DNA of 64,000 bases from Xiphophorus maculatus (Eukaryota; Chordata; Actinopteri; Cyprinodontiformes; Poeciliidae), in NCBI RefSeq assembly GCF_002775205.1, contig NC_036457.1, positions 8,944,024 through 9,008,023 of the forward strand, read 5' to 3'. The position numbers and the translations under genes are program-made. Under the pieces are notes generated by a model, which saw only the letters and a list, made by a program, of their open reading frames with translations, was not told the DNA's origin and did no database searches. Below, one piece after another: positions 14,519-26,815 of this stretch (positions are counted from its first letter, which is position 1; every line of letters starts with the position of its first letter).

Positions 14519-14547
14519 GAAATGACAAAGAAACTCTTTGTCATTTC
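14519..14547. repeat. Perfect inverted repeat, 12-base arms
   Basis: GAAATGACAAAG (14519-14530), loop AAACT, then CTTTGTCATTTC (14536-14547). Confidence 0.85.
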
Positions 14548-15120
14548 TTTAAAGAAACTCTGAGTTCTAAATGACAAAACTTTTGCTGAATTGTATGACA
14601 TAAAATTTTGCATTCATTTCAAATAACGTCTAAGGGAAAGGAAGCAACAGTTCCAAACAAACCATTCTTGCTTAGCATTTCACAATCTCAACACAGGTTT
14701 GCCTTCTTTTTGCACACAGAGAGAGAGAGCAATTTTCAGAAAATGAAGATGCATTTGTGTGATCCGGACATAGCTTTGTGACAGCCAACGGACCCCCCTG
14801 GAGAAAGCCTTATGCCTCAGGGCAACACAATGACACACACATACACACACGCTAATATAACCACTCTAAGGAGGAGTCAACATGGGGTAAAAAAAAAAGG
14901 GGGGGAGTGGAGGAGGAAGAGAAGGAGGAGGGCGCACAGCAGGAAAAGGGAGTGTTTTACTCTCGTATAGTCTCAGAAATGCACCTTAGCTCCTCCAGAC
15001 TCAAAGGTTTGACTGCACAGTCAGCCACGCTTAGGTAGGCTGTGGTCGGGTGAGTGACAGAAGACAAGAGACGCAGAGAATAGAAACTCAACCTCTAGGA
15101 GAGCACAGACAGCCTGCCTT

Positions 15121-18100
15121 ATGTGTGGCTCCTCTCAAGGCTTTAAAGTAAGTCTGATACATTCATAAAATCATTGATATCACTATCTGAAGGACTGTCT
15201 GGGGAATCGGTTTCTAATTTAGTTATTCTCTTTAACTGATAGACACATCTCTGTCTCTCAGGAAGAAGTGTCTGACAGAGTTTAATTGTGCTTTCTAGAG
15301 TCAAACTGATACATGGTAATACAGCTCTTGACTCATGTCTTGATTTCCAGAGTATATTTTCTGCTGTGTCACTAGGTTGAATGGTTTCAAAGTGAGCTGT
15401 CACACTTGTGACAGTCATTCCGAGTCAGCTGTGGCGACACACTTCAGAGAAAAAAGGCTGAAACATCCTCCATAAATCTCATCTCGTTGCATTTTTATCT
15501 GCGTCCATTCTCTCTTGTTTTTCTCCCAGATAATAAATCTGTTGCTTTAGCTTCTCTGAGCCTACATTAGATGGTTAAGTCTTTAATAAGGTTTAGATTT
15601 TGCATTTAATGTGGTTTCTTATCAGGGAAGAACATGAGTCAAATGACTGCTTACCAATATTAGTGCTTATCAATCATTATCTGAGCAGCAAAGTGAAGAG
15701 ATTAATAAAGCACTAGCTCTGCATGTTGTGTTTGTGTGTCACAAACCTTTCATCATCTTTTCACTCTGTATATCATCCTATCATATACGGCACATTTCTT
15801 TTGTGAGGGCTGAGCTACTTGACCACATCTTGTTGAGGTGAAACAGAGAAATAGTGAGAAAGATAGAAAGATCAGATAGAAAGAGAAAAAGAAGAGTTCA
15901 GGTCTGGCAAAATGCCAAGTCAATTCAGAGGAAGTCGGGTTGATACACAAGGAGTGTTAGTTTCCTTGTGAAAGTGGTCCTGCTTCAGGGCTGACGTGCA
16001 AAGGAACCTCCACTGTAGCCTCGGGGTGGTGATTCAGAGTCACAGGATGTGTGGGACAGTGGGGCTAATTGGGCAGGTTTCACTTTGAAGTTTGTTTGTC
16101 CGGTAGCAGCCGATGGAAAGAGTCTTATTCCTGGAACTATAACTACCTCCTCTATGATATATCTCACATTACACTCCAAAATCTACTTCAAGATCAATTC
16201 AAAGCTTGACTTTTCGTGGTACAGCTGTATTTCTTTTTTTTGCTGTGAAATGAAAAGACAATGGCATATTGTGTCAACAAGAGTTCCAAAGTGAGCCTTG
16301 ATGTGTTGGGTGGATGTGTTGTAAAGGAAACCTGTTTTTGTTTGCAAAAAAGAACCCACATCATTCGTGGTAGCTGGAAAAAAAGCCTCTATCATCTCTA
16401 CAATCCAACAGCCAGCATGTTTTTATTGATATGGTCTGATTTACCGCTCACCCAAATATTTTGCCCTTTCCTCCTCCCTAGGCCTCGTCTTCTGAATGCA
16501 CCACAGACATGCTAACCTCAGAGAGGTCACCACAGAGCATAGGAGCTACCTCTGTGACAGGTACACAAAATGTAGATATGAGATCGTGGAGCGAAGCCAA
16601 CTTTGAGGAGCAGTGCACCTACATTGTGAAAGACCATCCCCTGGAGGAAGAGTCCAAAAGCCATGGCAAAACAAGAGCCGAGAGGTCTTTGCCCAGAAAC
16701 CTTGCCCTGAAACGTTGCTACAGTTCTACAGAGGTATGTAAGACTTTCCTCCTACTCTTATACAATATGTGGGGTTTTAACAAAAGCATGGCATTGGAAT
16801 TATACTGTAAAATCCCTAAATCAAAAACATCTAAGCATAAACGGAGCAGTTGTTTATGTTTTTACAGACTTTCTTTGCGTCACTCCAACATCCTTCCGTC
16901 CACTCATCCATCCTCAGGCGGGATGTACTTGACATGTTATTGTCTAATTTGAGCCTTTCCTCCCTCCTGCATGTGTGCCGTGGCAAAGACGGAAACAATG
17001 GCTGAGCCCCCGGCACTCAGACACAGGGGGCTGTGATTAGGAGCTAGCAAAGATTCTGATCCCTTTGTTCCAGGGACAAATTAGACCCTAAAGCAAAGCT
17101 GACACATGGGGACTCATCAAATAGGAAATACCTGAAATAATCTTTTAAATAGCCAGAAGTCTGGCTATTTAAAACATAGGTGTGTCTGGCTTAGTCAAAA
17201 TTGTCCACCAAATCTAAAGTTGTGTGGCTGAATCTATAGAGAAAGTATGGTTTTCAAACGTAGTCACAGGAAGTAGATTATCTGTCCAAAGTTGAATACT
17301 TACCTTACAACTTTCACCTTTTAACAAGGCTTGCCTGGGGTCTTTTAGCACAGACAACCAGTGATCTGCAACACAAGCGCAACTGAAATAAAGCCATCAA
17401 GAACAAAACTAAGTAGATGAACCAGAGTCAAACTCATCCTGCTACAGACACTATATTAGAATCACTCACAGGTGAAAGAATACCTTATATGTGCCTTTAT
17501 GCTTTAGGTTTGACAAAAATGTAACCTGGTGTAGTTCACCAGTCGGGGTGTGACCATGACACCTTATCCTATCTTCTTCAGCTGGAAGGCTGGAGATAGA
17601 GGAGTGAGTTTCACACCTGGAGGTCACAGAACAACAGCAGTGGTGAAATTTTAATGTGGTAGAGAAACTACAGAAATCTCTGACGACTGGCTTATGAAAT
17701 ATTCAGAATATGGGTAAAAGATTGTGCCATATCATAATTCAGTGTGAAAGATCTGACACAATAAAATCTGCTGCCTTGTAAAAATAATAAGAAGATGGCA
17801 ACTTTCTAGCAATTCACCTAAAATTTGTATGAAAATATTATCGGCCAGACTCTCTTCTACGTTTTGTTGTTTTGTTGTCCTTACTTGTCTCAGATTATCA
17901 CAGAAATTTTAATATCAGGCAAAGGTAACCTGAACAATACAAAATAGCTGTCTATAAATTATAATTTCATTTATTAACATTACAAAATCTTTTCAAATCA
18001 ATCTGACACTATTTTAAACAGGAACTGTGCCTAAAACTGAACTGGTGGTGTCCTGCAACTATCATTACCAATAAATTAACAGAATCACTGTTTATTTATA

Positions 18101-21100
18101 CTGGCAGTATCACTCAAGTGATAAACCTAGAAGTGACAGTGTCCTGCTTTGTTTGAAATGTTGTTAGTATCACAGTGTGATTCGTAATGAGATGTATACC
18201 GAAAACAATTTTCTAGGCAGTCCACATTAGATTTTACCAAAATATTTGAGGATCAACAAACTGGCAAATGACAGACTGGCCTCTGTCTTCTTTTTGTTTA
18301 TGTTTTGGCCTTTGGATTGTCCTTTGGATACAATTTTTTTCTCCCCAATTTATTTAAGATAATTGAGTCATGAACTCTGACCTAACTGAGAGAAGTGAAG
18401 CCTGCAGTACCTGACATAATAATATGGGTTGCATTGATTGAGTTTTTTATGTACTTTGATGTAATTTCGCAGAGAAATTCTGCTACCCTGGGAAAGTTCC
18501 CTGCTTTTTTAAATGTTTTCACTGTGGATAGTGTGGTTCTGTGGAGTCTCAAAGCCTTAGAAATTGTTTATAAATCTTTCTAGGTCAAGTGATTTATATG
18601 ACATTTTGCTTAGGTTATGACATGTTACTTTTTGAGATCTTTTAACCTACATCTTGCTGTCAGACAGGCCCTTATTAAGTTACTTCTTGATTATGCAAGT
18701 CAGGCAGTGATCAGACGTGGGTGTTAGTGAAATTTAACTCAGCTATTTAAAAATGTGTCTAGTCAGAGTGAATTCATGTCTTAGAAAGGTGGATAATTAT
18801 CTTTTCACATTGGCTGTGATGTATTTTTTCCTTAACTGAAGACATAATTTGAAAACAGTTTTTTTGGAATTTACTCAAGTTGTTGTTTTCTGATATTTAA
18901 AACAAGAAATATGCCAGGGAGCAAATAGTTTTCCAAAACACTGCATTACTTTATTTAATCACATTGAAGTTGATTTGTAATGCAAAATTTGATAAAACAG
19001 CTTTCTTATCAAAAGAAAAGCTGTCTTTTCTTTTGATAAAAGACAGCTTTTATCAAAAAAGCTGTCTTTTATTCTGCCTTCTTTATTCTGTCTTCTTTGT
19101 TCTCTCCATTTGTGAACTAATCTGTAATTGTATGTTTCTGTATGTTTCTTATTGAACAGGTGCTTGGAGTGACCAGTAAGGAGTTGATTCCAAAGGGTAC
19201 CCGTTTTGGTCCTCTTGTTGGCGAAAGCTACACCAGCAAAACTCTGCCAAAAAATGCTGACAGCAGATACTTCTGGAGGGTAAGTATGCAATATGTGAGG
19301 CTCTGGATTTGGGTGTTTGAAAACTAAATGCAAGGGTGTGTGTTTCAGAACTGTTCACATCCTGCAGCTCCAACCAGGGACCTTTCTATAACAGTGTCAT
19401 TGCGCTGGTTTGCAGTTGTGGTCAAGGAGAGGCATCCTGTATAAGAAAAGTTTGCTTGTCAATGCTTGGGTATTGCACTAGATGGAGGATTAATCGTGTG
19501 TTTAACACGTATGCAAAACTGATTGCCAGTACTGAGCAAGGCTGTCTGAAATCACATACACACACACACATGCACGCCCACACACCCAGGCACACACAGC
19601 TGTTTGGTTTCAGTGACGCAGTGGTTCTTCTCTCTCTGCTTCTCTCAGCAGTGGTATCACTGCCAGTAAATACACCATATACATGTCCGCACTTCTCCAG
19701 ACTCACATTCTCACACTGACTAAGCGAGGAAGTGGCTTTGAGCCTGAGAACTGCGATGTTACAAATCAGCAACACCAGAAGATCTTCCATTACACACAAG
19801 CTCCATTGCAATTCAGAAGCACAGGGCTGGTAACCTTGAACTAATACCAGGCTTATCTGACCTTTGAGTAGCTTAAACGGAGATGGTCTGTTAGCCATGA
19901 ATCAATCAAGAGCACTGCTCCATAGCTGCAGACAGCAGAAAAAGTAGAGATGGAAAGAGAAGGTAAAGGACATCTGCTCCACAATTGTCCTAGCTCATGG
20001 TGGCAGTAGGCGAGATATCGTACTATAATCCAGTCATACTGAGAATGTCTCATTCAGTGTTGCTTTCATAAATCTAGATGAGTTGCTACACCGCAACCAG
20101 CCCTATGCTACTTCTTAAGCTGAACATATATATATAATGCTTACCATAAACAGACTAGGAAACTGACATCCTGATTCTGAAGTCAGATCATATTACAGTG
20201 CTGCCTGTCTCATTATTACCAGAACTACTTTCCATAATTTCAATGTTGTTTTGTATTATAGGTCTTCTCAGAGGGGCAACTTCACCATATCCTGGATGGT
20301 TTGAATGAGGAACAAAGCAACTGGATGCGTTATGTCAACCCAGCAAGATCAGTAGAAGAGCAGAATCTGGTTGCCTGCCAGATAGGTTTGGACATCTTCT
20401 TTTACACAATCAAACCACTTCAGCCAGATCAGGAGCTTCTGGTGTGGTACAGCTCTGAACTTGCCCAGCGTTGCAACTACCCTCATCGTGGCCAACTAGC
20501 TATTAAGACAAATGGTAAGTGTTTGCTTAGATTGAATAAAATCTCATAAAAGTCACTCGAAACCACCCCAAAACCTATGCTTTGACACATATTCCGGTTA
20601 GATTGTCACAGTGAAGAGCTCCCTGTCAAACAGTTGACCAGCTGACACAGTCTTTGTATGGGTGTTAAAAAAATTACTCAGTCACACCCATGGCCTCTTT
20701 GTTGAAGGAGAGTACAAAAGACGATAGAACAGTCATGGAAACAGAGAGGGGATTTTCTAAAGAGGTAGCACCTAAGTAAAATGAGACCATTTTCCTTATT
20801 TTAAACCTTTTAGTCTATATTATCTGTTTACATATGTCAGTGCTCCCTCAGTAGTTGTGACTTAAGGTATTGGCTTTATTCAGGTGCACCATCTTTTATT
20901 TATTTAGCTCTTAAAAGAAGTGACTTTGGAAGGCTACTTTAACTTCCTGACAAGGTGACCCGCTGAAAGATTGATATCTCACTCAGTGTTATTTGTTTGT
21001 TTGCTAAGAGGTGGAAGGGTAGGGTAAGAAGGGAGTGAACAAAAGATAAGACTTGCGCTCCAGTGTGTGAGATGATGTTAACTGTGTCCAAAGTAGGTTA

Positions 21101-23709
21101 AATGCACAACCATACCCCTGTATTTTGTCTTCCTCTGTTTGCAACCTTCAGTACTTTGTCTAGTCTGCAGGAGGCCATAAAAGCACCACCCACAAGACTT
21201 CCTGGCTATTCACTTGTTTACATGTGATACTATAGAAGTCCTGCTATTGTAAACGTAATGTCTGTGCATGATTCAGTGAACATGTCCAGCTACCTTCAGG
21301 ACCATTTCAGTCTGACTGAAAGTCTAAATTTCTGTACCATGTAGATGTGGGTCATATGTGGGTCATCATAAAGATCTACATGATGATTTTATATATATAT
21401 AGATATAGATATAACTAGGTCTATATAACTAGGTCTCTAAAGCAGTTTCTGTAACCATGGGTTGTATACTATTTGCATCAGATCATAGGTTGATTGTGTC
21501 ATGCCTACTGTCACTTTTTATAAGGTTAAGTGGTGTGGGAAACTCTGAAAGGTAAACTTAGTGAAAAAGGTTTAACTCCATATTTACGAAAATGGTCAGA
21601 TTGATAAAAAGAACATGCTTGGATGTATATTATTATTAAAACTTTACAGATCACTCAATGGAATGTAGTAGCTAGCTGAGTTTTTGAATTTTTATACTAA
21701 ATTCATCTGATTCTAATGACATCTCTCCATTTTCTATTTGTCTATCAGAGCAGATTCAGGCTTGTGAAAAGATGAAAGGAAAACAAGGGCACACTGTTTC
21801 TGAGATTCTCCGAGATGAACCTTCCAAACCTAAATCTATCTGTCTTAGACACCAGGACAGTCAGGTGTTTTCAACAAGTGTACCAGTTTTTCCCTTATGT
21901 TCCAATACTGTCTACCCAATGCAGTCCAACTTGGAGTCCCCTCATGGCTACAGATATGTTCCTTTGCTATCTTTGGCACCATACAGCGCTTCTACTGCCA
22001 AAAGGCCAGCATTAAGCACTCCCATTCCAACTAATTTGCACTTCGCCCTGCAACACACTCAAGACGCTGGCAAAACTGAACTTCATCAAAAACCTTGTGT
22101 TTCTAAGGATGTTCACTCCACTTTCAGGGAGAGCCCCTATCTATTGCCTCACTACTCACTGGGCCTTCTCCCGCATTCGTTACCATTCTACAATGAACAA
22201 CTGAAACCACACTTGCCCACATCCTCTAAGTTTCTACCTTTCGACAACTATGCACACTTTCTACATCCTTCAGATAGTGGTTCCAAAGACTTTTTACTTG
22301 TGTCATCCAACTGCAAACAAGACGTCAGTCTTATGCAAAACAATGACCACAAAGACACCAATGACCTCCACTCCAAAAAGATAAACTACCTCAAGAATAC
22401 TTCAACTGACCTCAGAGACTTCAAATACTCTGCTTGCACCAATGTCTACACAGACCTTACTGCATCTATCAAGGCCAGCTCCCCACCCATTGGCATTAAT
22501 CTCCATGGAAAACCTTCTTTTGCACCTCGGGAATGCTCACCTCCAGTTGCTACGGCTGCCTCCTCAAACTACCTTCCTTCCACACCTACCTCTGCCACTC
22601 AGAGCAATACTGAAGATGCATTGGATCTTGGGAGGCAAAAGAGAGGAGGCCAGATCATTGGCTACAAGACCCTGTCTTATCCACTCACAAGGCAAAATGG
22701 AAAGATTAGGTATGAATGCAACATCTGTGGAAAGATCTTTGGGCAGCTGTCCAATCTCAAGGTCAGTACAACATCAAGATCCTGAAGAAAATAACTAGCA
22801 AGAAATATAACTGAATGACTATGCTGTGTTTAAGAGCATACTAAAGCTGAAACGAAACCTATTGCTCTTACATGTTGTTTTCAGGTTCATCTGCGAGTGC
22901 ACAGCGGCGAGCGTCCATTTAAATGTCAGACCTGTAACAAGAACTTCACTCAGCTGGCACACTTGCAAAAACACTACCTGGTTCACACAGGAGAGAAACC
23001 TCACGAGTGCAAGGTAAGTGTGTAACTTTAGAAGTATTATTTCACAGCTTGAATCTACATATTGAAAAGAGCTAACACTTCTAGCCATCATGTCATCTAA
23101 GCTTGAACACCGATAGATGCATTTATTACATTTACGTTGCTTTATTTTTAGGTGTGCCATAAGAGATTTAGCAGCACTAGCAACCTGAAGACCCACCAGA
23201 GATTACACTCTGGTGAGAGGCCTTACCAGTGCAAGCTCTGTCCAGCCCGATTTACTCAATTTATTCACCTCAAGCTTCACAAGCGGCTGCATACAGGGGA
23301 GGGGACTCACCGCTGTCCTCTCTGCTCCAGTACGTATCTTCACTACAGCAGCCTGCAGGTGCACCTCCAAGGCTTCTGCCCTCTTTCCCCCTCAGCATCC
23401 CGGAGGCTGTCACCAGAGGAGCTACAACGGGTCAATTCTGAGATAGAGAGGTTCGACATGAGTGAGGCCGCAGAGCAGCTAGAAGTAGTGGCCACTGAGG
23501 CCGAGATAGACAAAGGGAACATCATTGACCTGATACAAAAGATAGATAATAATATCTTAAGCCTCCAAGATGTTACCAGAGGGAAGGCCGAACTGAGCAT
23601 CTCTAGATCAGCAGAGGAGTGTACCGCTGCTCAGATGCATTATCACAGTCCCATGGTTTTGCCACCAGCAAGCATCAAGCTGGAGTCAGGCTGCATTTCA
23701 GAGACTTAA
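15121..23709 (+). CDS. prdm1: PR domain zinc finger protein 1 (Blimp-1) paralogue
   Basis: Transcriptional repressor of the PRDM family; in vertebrates Blimp-1 drives terminal differentiation of plasma cells and, in fish, neural crest, slow muscle and photoreceptor fates. Coding exons: 15121-15147 (proposed), 16482-16733, 19160-19279, 20262-20514, 21749-22761, 22885-23013 and 23152-23709; all junctions are GT-AG and in frame, giving about 783 residues (765 if translation starts at the ATG at 16509; human is 825). The PR/SET domain spans about residues 92-210 ([40 protein letters not shown]). Five zinc fingers lie near residues 539-674: four C2H2 ([17 protein letters not shown] is typical) and a last C2HC. 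Residues between are Ser/Pro-rich. Divergence from human within the PR domain (WYSSELAQR) suggests a duplicated fish copy; the a, b or c suffix cannot be settled here. Confidence 0.93.
17143..17174. repeat. Perfect inverted repeat in prdm1 intron, 15-base arms
   Basis: TTTTAAATAGCCAGA (17143-17157), spacer AG, then its exact reverse complement at 17160-17174. Confidence 0.9.
19006..19070. repeat. Two overlapping perfect hairpins upstream of prdm1 exon 3
   Basis: First hairpin: TTATCAAAAGAAAAG (19006-19020), loop CTGT, reverse complement at 19025-19039. Second: AAAAGACAGCTTTT (19038-19051), loop ATCAA, reverse complement at 19057-19070. They end 90 bases before the exon that starts the PR domain. 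Confidence 0.9.
19553..19598. repeat. CA-rich microsatellite in prdm1 intron
   Basis: An imperfect (CA)n tract with TGCACGCC and CCAGG interruptions. Confidence 0.85.
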
Positions 23710-24002
23710 GACTGACCTGCTAATCCCACCAAATAATCCTTAGAGGCCAACTCAGCAGCTGTCTGTCACTGTCCTATTTGAAGTAAAGCCTTATCTCTAT
23801 CATGGATTGCCTATATACTCAATAGGGATTTGAGCTCATCAAGAGTCAAGACATTGCCAGCATGACCTGGGAAAAAAACAGACTTCAGTGATTTAATATT
23901 CTTATGTTTTTATAATTTATTCAGTTACTGATTTGAATCTAATGTGTGTAAAAATTCAATACTTGCTATATATTTGGATACATATTTTTAAACATTTGAA
24001 AC

Positions 24003-24008
24003 AATAAA
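24003..24008 (+). terminator. prdm1: Poly(A) signal candidate of prdm1
   Basis: AATAAA about 295 bases after the prdm1 stop codon. It is the first consensus signal in a suitable position. Confidence 0.6.
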
Positions 24009-25080
24009 TTATTACCAAAATGTGATGATATTTGTGGACTCACTGTGTAAGACCGAGTTTTCCAGTTGGGGTGCACATGCCCGTGTTAACGTTGAGTGGC
24101 TAAAGTGAAAATGACTGTACAAACATGACTCTAGTGTCAGTGGGCTAAGTGCTGAAATGACGACACAGAGGAAACCTCAATTGTTCGTGTTTGGTATACA
24201 TGCTTGCCTTTGTGTGAGTGCACTCGGCTGATGTGGGGAGTTAGTGATGCAGATAAACATCCTGTTATGAGTCTCTGGATATTCGCCAGTAAGTATCATC
24301 GCTTCAGCCTGGAAAAAAATATATAATTACCACAAAATTACACTATTCTCACTATCAGTATGGTCTTACTGCAAATTTTGAACCGATATGTATATACTGT
24401 GATTTCAGTTTTAATCAGGCGGTAGATGTTTTGTTCACAAACAGCAAACTTTAACTCAGCATGCATGTGCAATATCATGACTAGGCAAACAAGTTAAGAT
24501 GTTTGCAAAAATTAATGCAATTTGTTGAACTGCAGTATTTGAGGAAAAAAAGAACATTTGTGATGGCTCTAATATCGCCATCAAACCGATTTCATGCAGC
24601 TCTAGCTTTTAATACGGCAAAATTGAGAATCTCAGGAATGTATGTATAAAAGAAATAACTTTTAAAACTAATTTTTGGGCCAACAAACCTCAAAATATAA
24701 ACCAAAGAAGAGTGGACAAAGGATGGGTTTCAATGGTCAGGTGGTGTAATGAATCATTTACGCTTGTTATCAACACATAGTTCAAATGTCATGCATTTTC
24801 AAGCAAAGTTGACAGATTTTAAGTACATTTTAGGTCAGGGTTCTCCAAAACGGTTAACATCAGCGTGCTTTTTCTAATCCAAAACCAGTGTTAATGCTTG
24901 TAATAATGATCCTGTTAGAACACACAGCTGTGACCATGTTTCAATCATCCAGTTCTTGGTTTGAGATGAAATTAAGGAATTTTTCATTAATATTCCATCC
25001 ATGTTTTGAATTGCACCACTTGCAGTAAAACAGCCTCACAGAATAATGCTGCCACCACCAAGGTGACAGTTGACAGTTGA

Positions 25081-25264
25081 CAGAGAACTTGAGGACTCCA
25101 GACTTGAGTCCAGCCCGACTCAAGTCCCAGCTTGAGTCCAGCCCGACTGGACTCAAGCTGGGAAGTCGGTATTGAGTCTTGAGTCTTGAGGACTCAAGAC
25201 TCAATACAGACTTGAGTCCTCAAGTCTTGAGTCCACAGTGACAGTGGCAGGCCTGTCACTGTGG
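25081..25264. repeat. Cluster of five distinct inverted repeats
   Basis: Successive arm pairs: 25101-25110 with 25117-25126 (10 bases, GACTTGAGTC); 25126-25140 with 25148-25162 (15 bases, CCCAGCTTGAGTCCA); 25170-25185 with 25191-25206 (16 bases, TATTGAGTCTTGAGTC); 25208-25215 with 25220-25227 (8 bases); 25233-25244 with 25253-25264 (12 bases, CCACAGTGACAG). All are perfect. Most are built from the word GACTCAAG/CTTGAGTC, but the last is unrelated. A short Tc1-like fragment precedes the cluster. Confidence 0.9.
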
Positions 25265-26539
25265 TCAAATAATTCAATCTTTTTTTCCTGCATGACTATA
25301 AAATGTTTCTCCAAAATGTTTTAGAATTGGTTGGTCAGTGGAAGCGGTGAATTTCAGTTGAACTCAAAAGAGTTGAAGAGAGCAGGTGCTTCTATTTTGC
25401 CTCCCCACCTCCCCCCACAACACACACACACTCCATGGTGATGTGAAACTTGCTTTAATGTGGACACTGAAACTGGTGGCTCATATGACTCCTACCTGAC
25501 CTACCTCTTAGCTGATGATACCCTGTAGATCAAGTCACCATCTGTCTTACAGTTGCTCTTCATCTTGTTCTGTATTGATGAAAAAAATGAAAAAAAGAAC
25601 TGCCAGGTTTTAAAATGTCCTACAGCCATGTTTCTTAAATTATTATACAAATACTACCGGTGGTATTCAGTTGACGATTTTGATGTGGATGATGTTCCTG
25701 ACTACCCGTTGGTTGGCTTAGTCTGGGTGCGATGGAAATAGCACTGCAAAAATAAAATACTATTTGTGAGTTGCACGCTTAATAAATGTGATATTGATTT
25801 TTACATGTTCACTCAATGAGGAATGAACTTCATACAGCGATGTACACAGCTAGGAAATACGACAGGAAGCTAATGAAGCTCTGATTGGTATCTGATACAA
25901 ATCCTTTGTTCTATCACCCAGACATTTATGTCTTTTGACTTCTTAATAATTCTTGATGATCAGTTGCATCACTTTGCCTGCCCAAAAGCAATTATCAGCT
26001 GTTAGGCAACAAAAAAACAAACAAACAAATGAACTATCGTAAATTGAACTATTACGTCTGAGAGGTACAAACATTCACAGGGATAAACTTTAGAATACAG
26101 TGTTGTTGTTCTTTTTTTCAAAGGAATCAACTCAAGAGAACATTCAGGAGGAGAATGCTTGAGACCGTCTTGTGGAACCTGGAGTGGACATGCTAAGATG
26201 CATTTACCTCTGTAGTTGTAGCTGGAGCTGAAAATGAGACCACATCCATGTCCCAGTAGCAAATTATGAAATTAGATTTAATTGATAAAAACACTACATC
26301 TGCAAAAGGCTTATAATGCCTTTTCATAATAGCTGTCTTCATAAAGTTATATTGTCCCATCTGGCATGAAGCTTTTCATTTCAGATCTATTAATATGAAT
26401 GAATAACTCTGAGGTGAAGTGCATGATAAAATCCACAACCTTTTGCTGTCTTCCACAGTGCAACCCAGTGCCCCATATTAAACAAGAAAGCATTTTAAAG
26501 ACATGCCTCCCACATACACAAAAGATTCATCGGTGTTGC

Positions 26540-26815
26540 CAGTTGTTCCAGTTGTTTGTCCATTGATTCCCACTTAGGTGGAGAATTCTGGTCAGCATGG
26601 GCTAACTGGTCAAAACCCCACGCAATGAAATGTGGCCCACTGTATATTCTGACATGTGTCTATCAGAACCCGCACGAACATCATCGTTTGAGCCACAGCA
26701 GCTCGCCTATTGGTGCTTGACATATACTGTAATATCTCAACATGCCAGGATGAAGATATAATCAATGTTATTCACTTCGAATGTCAGTGGTCATAATGTT
26801 ATGGCCGATGATGGG
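26540..26815. mobile_element. DNA transposon relic, terminal part (probably Tc1/mariner type)
   Basis: Contains GTGGCCCACTGTATATTCTG, then TCTATCAGAACCCGCACG, GAGCCACAGCAGCTCG, and ends AGTGGTCATAATGTTATGGC. This end is the well-known terminal sequence of an abundant teleost DNA transposon. The same family is represented by another part at 45035-45440. The superfamily is assigned from memory of the consensus. Confidence 0.65.

Larger units (their letters stand above)
2513..15120. other. Intergenic region between prep and prdm1 (divergent promoters)
   Basis: About 12.6 kb with no recognisable coding gene. It lies between the 5' ends of prep (minus) and prdm1 (plus), so it should hold both promoters and possibly prdm1 enhancers. 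Seen directly: a short Tc1-like fragment near 3185-3245, a Tc1 transposase relic at 5435-5990, another Tc1 relic at 9545-9800, a degraded interspersed repeat at 11488-11606, a GT microsatellite at 7502-7553, a run of 26 T at 13952-13977, and fold-back hairpins at 5292-5313 and 14519-14547. A purine-rich tract sits at about 14890-14940, just upstream of the proposed first prdm1 exon. The remaining sequence is AT-rich and unassigned. Short open frames here have no family signature. Confidence 0.7.

Noticed and set aside
15967-15976. Blimp-1-like site GTGAAAGTGG in prdm1 intron 1, possible autoregulation
   Set aside because: A single short match is expected by chance in tens of kilobases and no second half-site or conservation can be shown.
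19422-19898. Open frame of 158 codons on the minus strand
   Set aside because: It lies in a prdm1 intron, runs through the CA microsatellite (poly Cys-Val) and has no domain signature.
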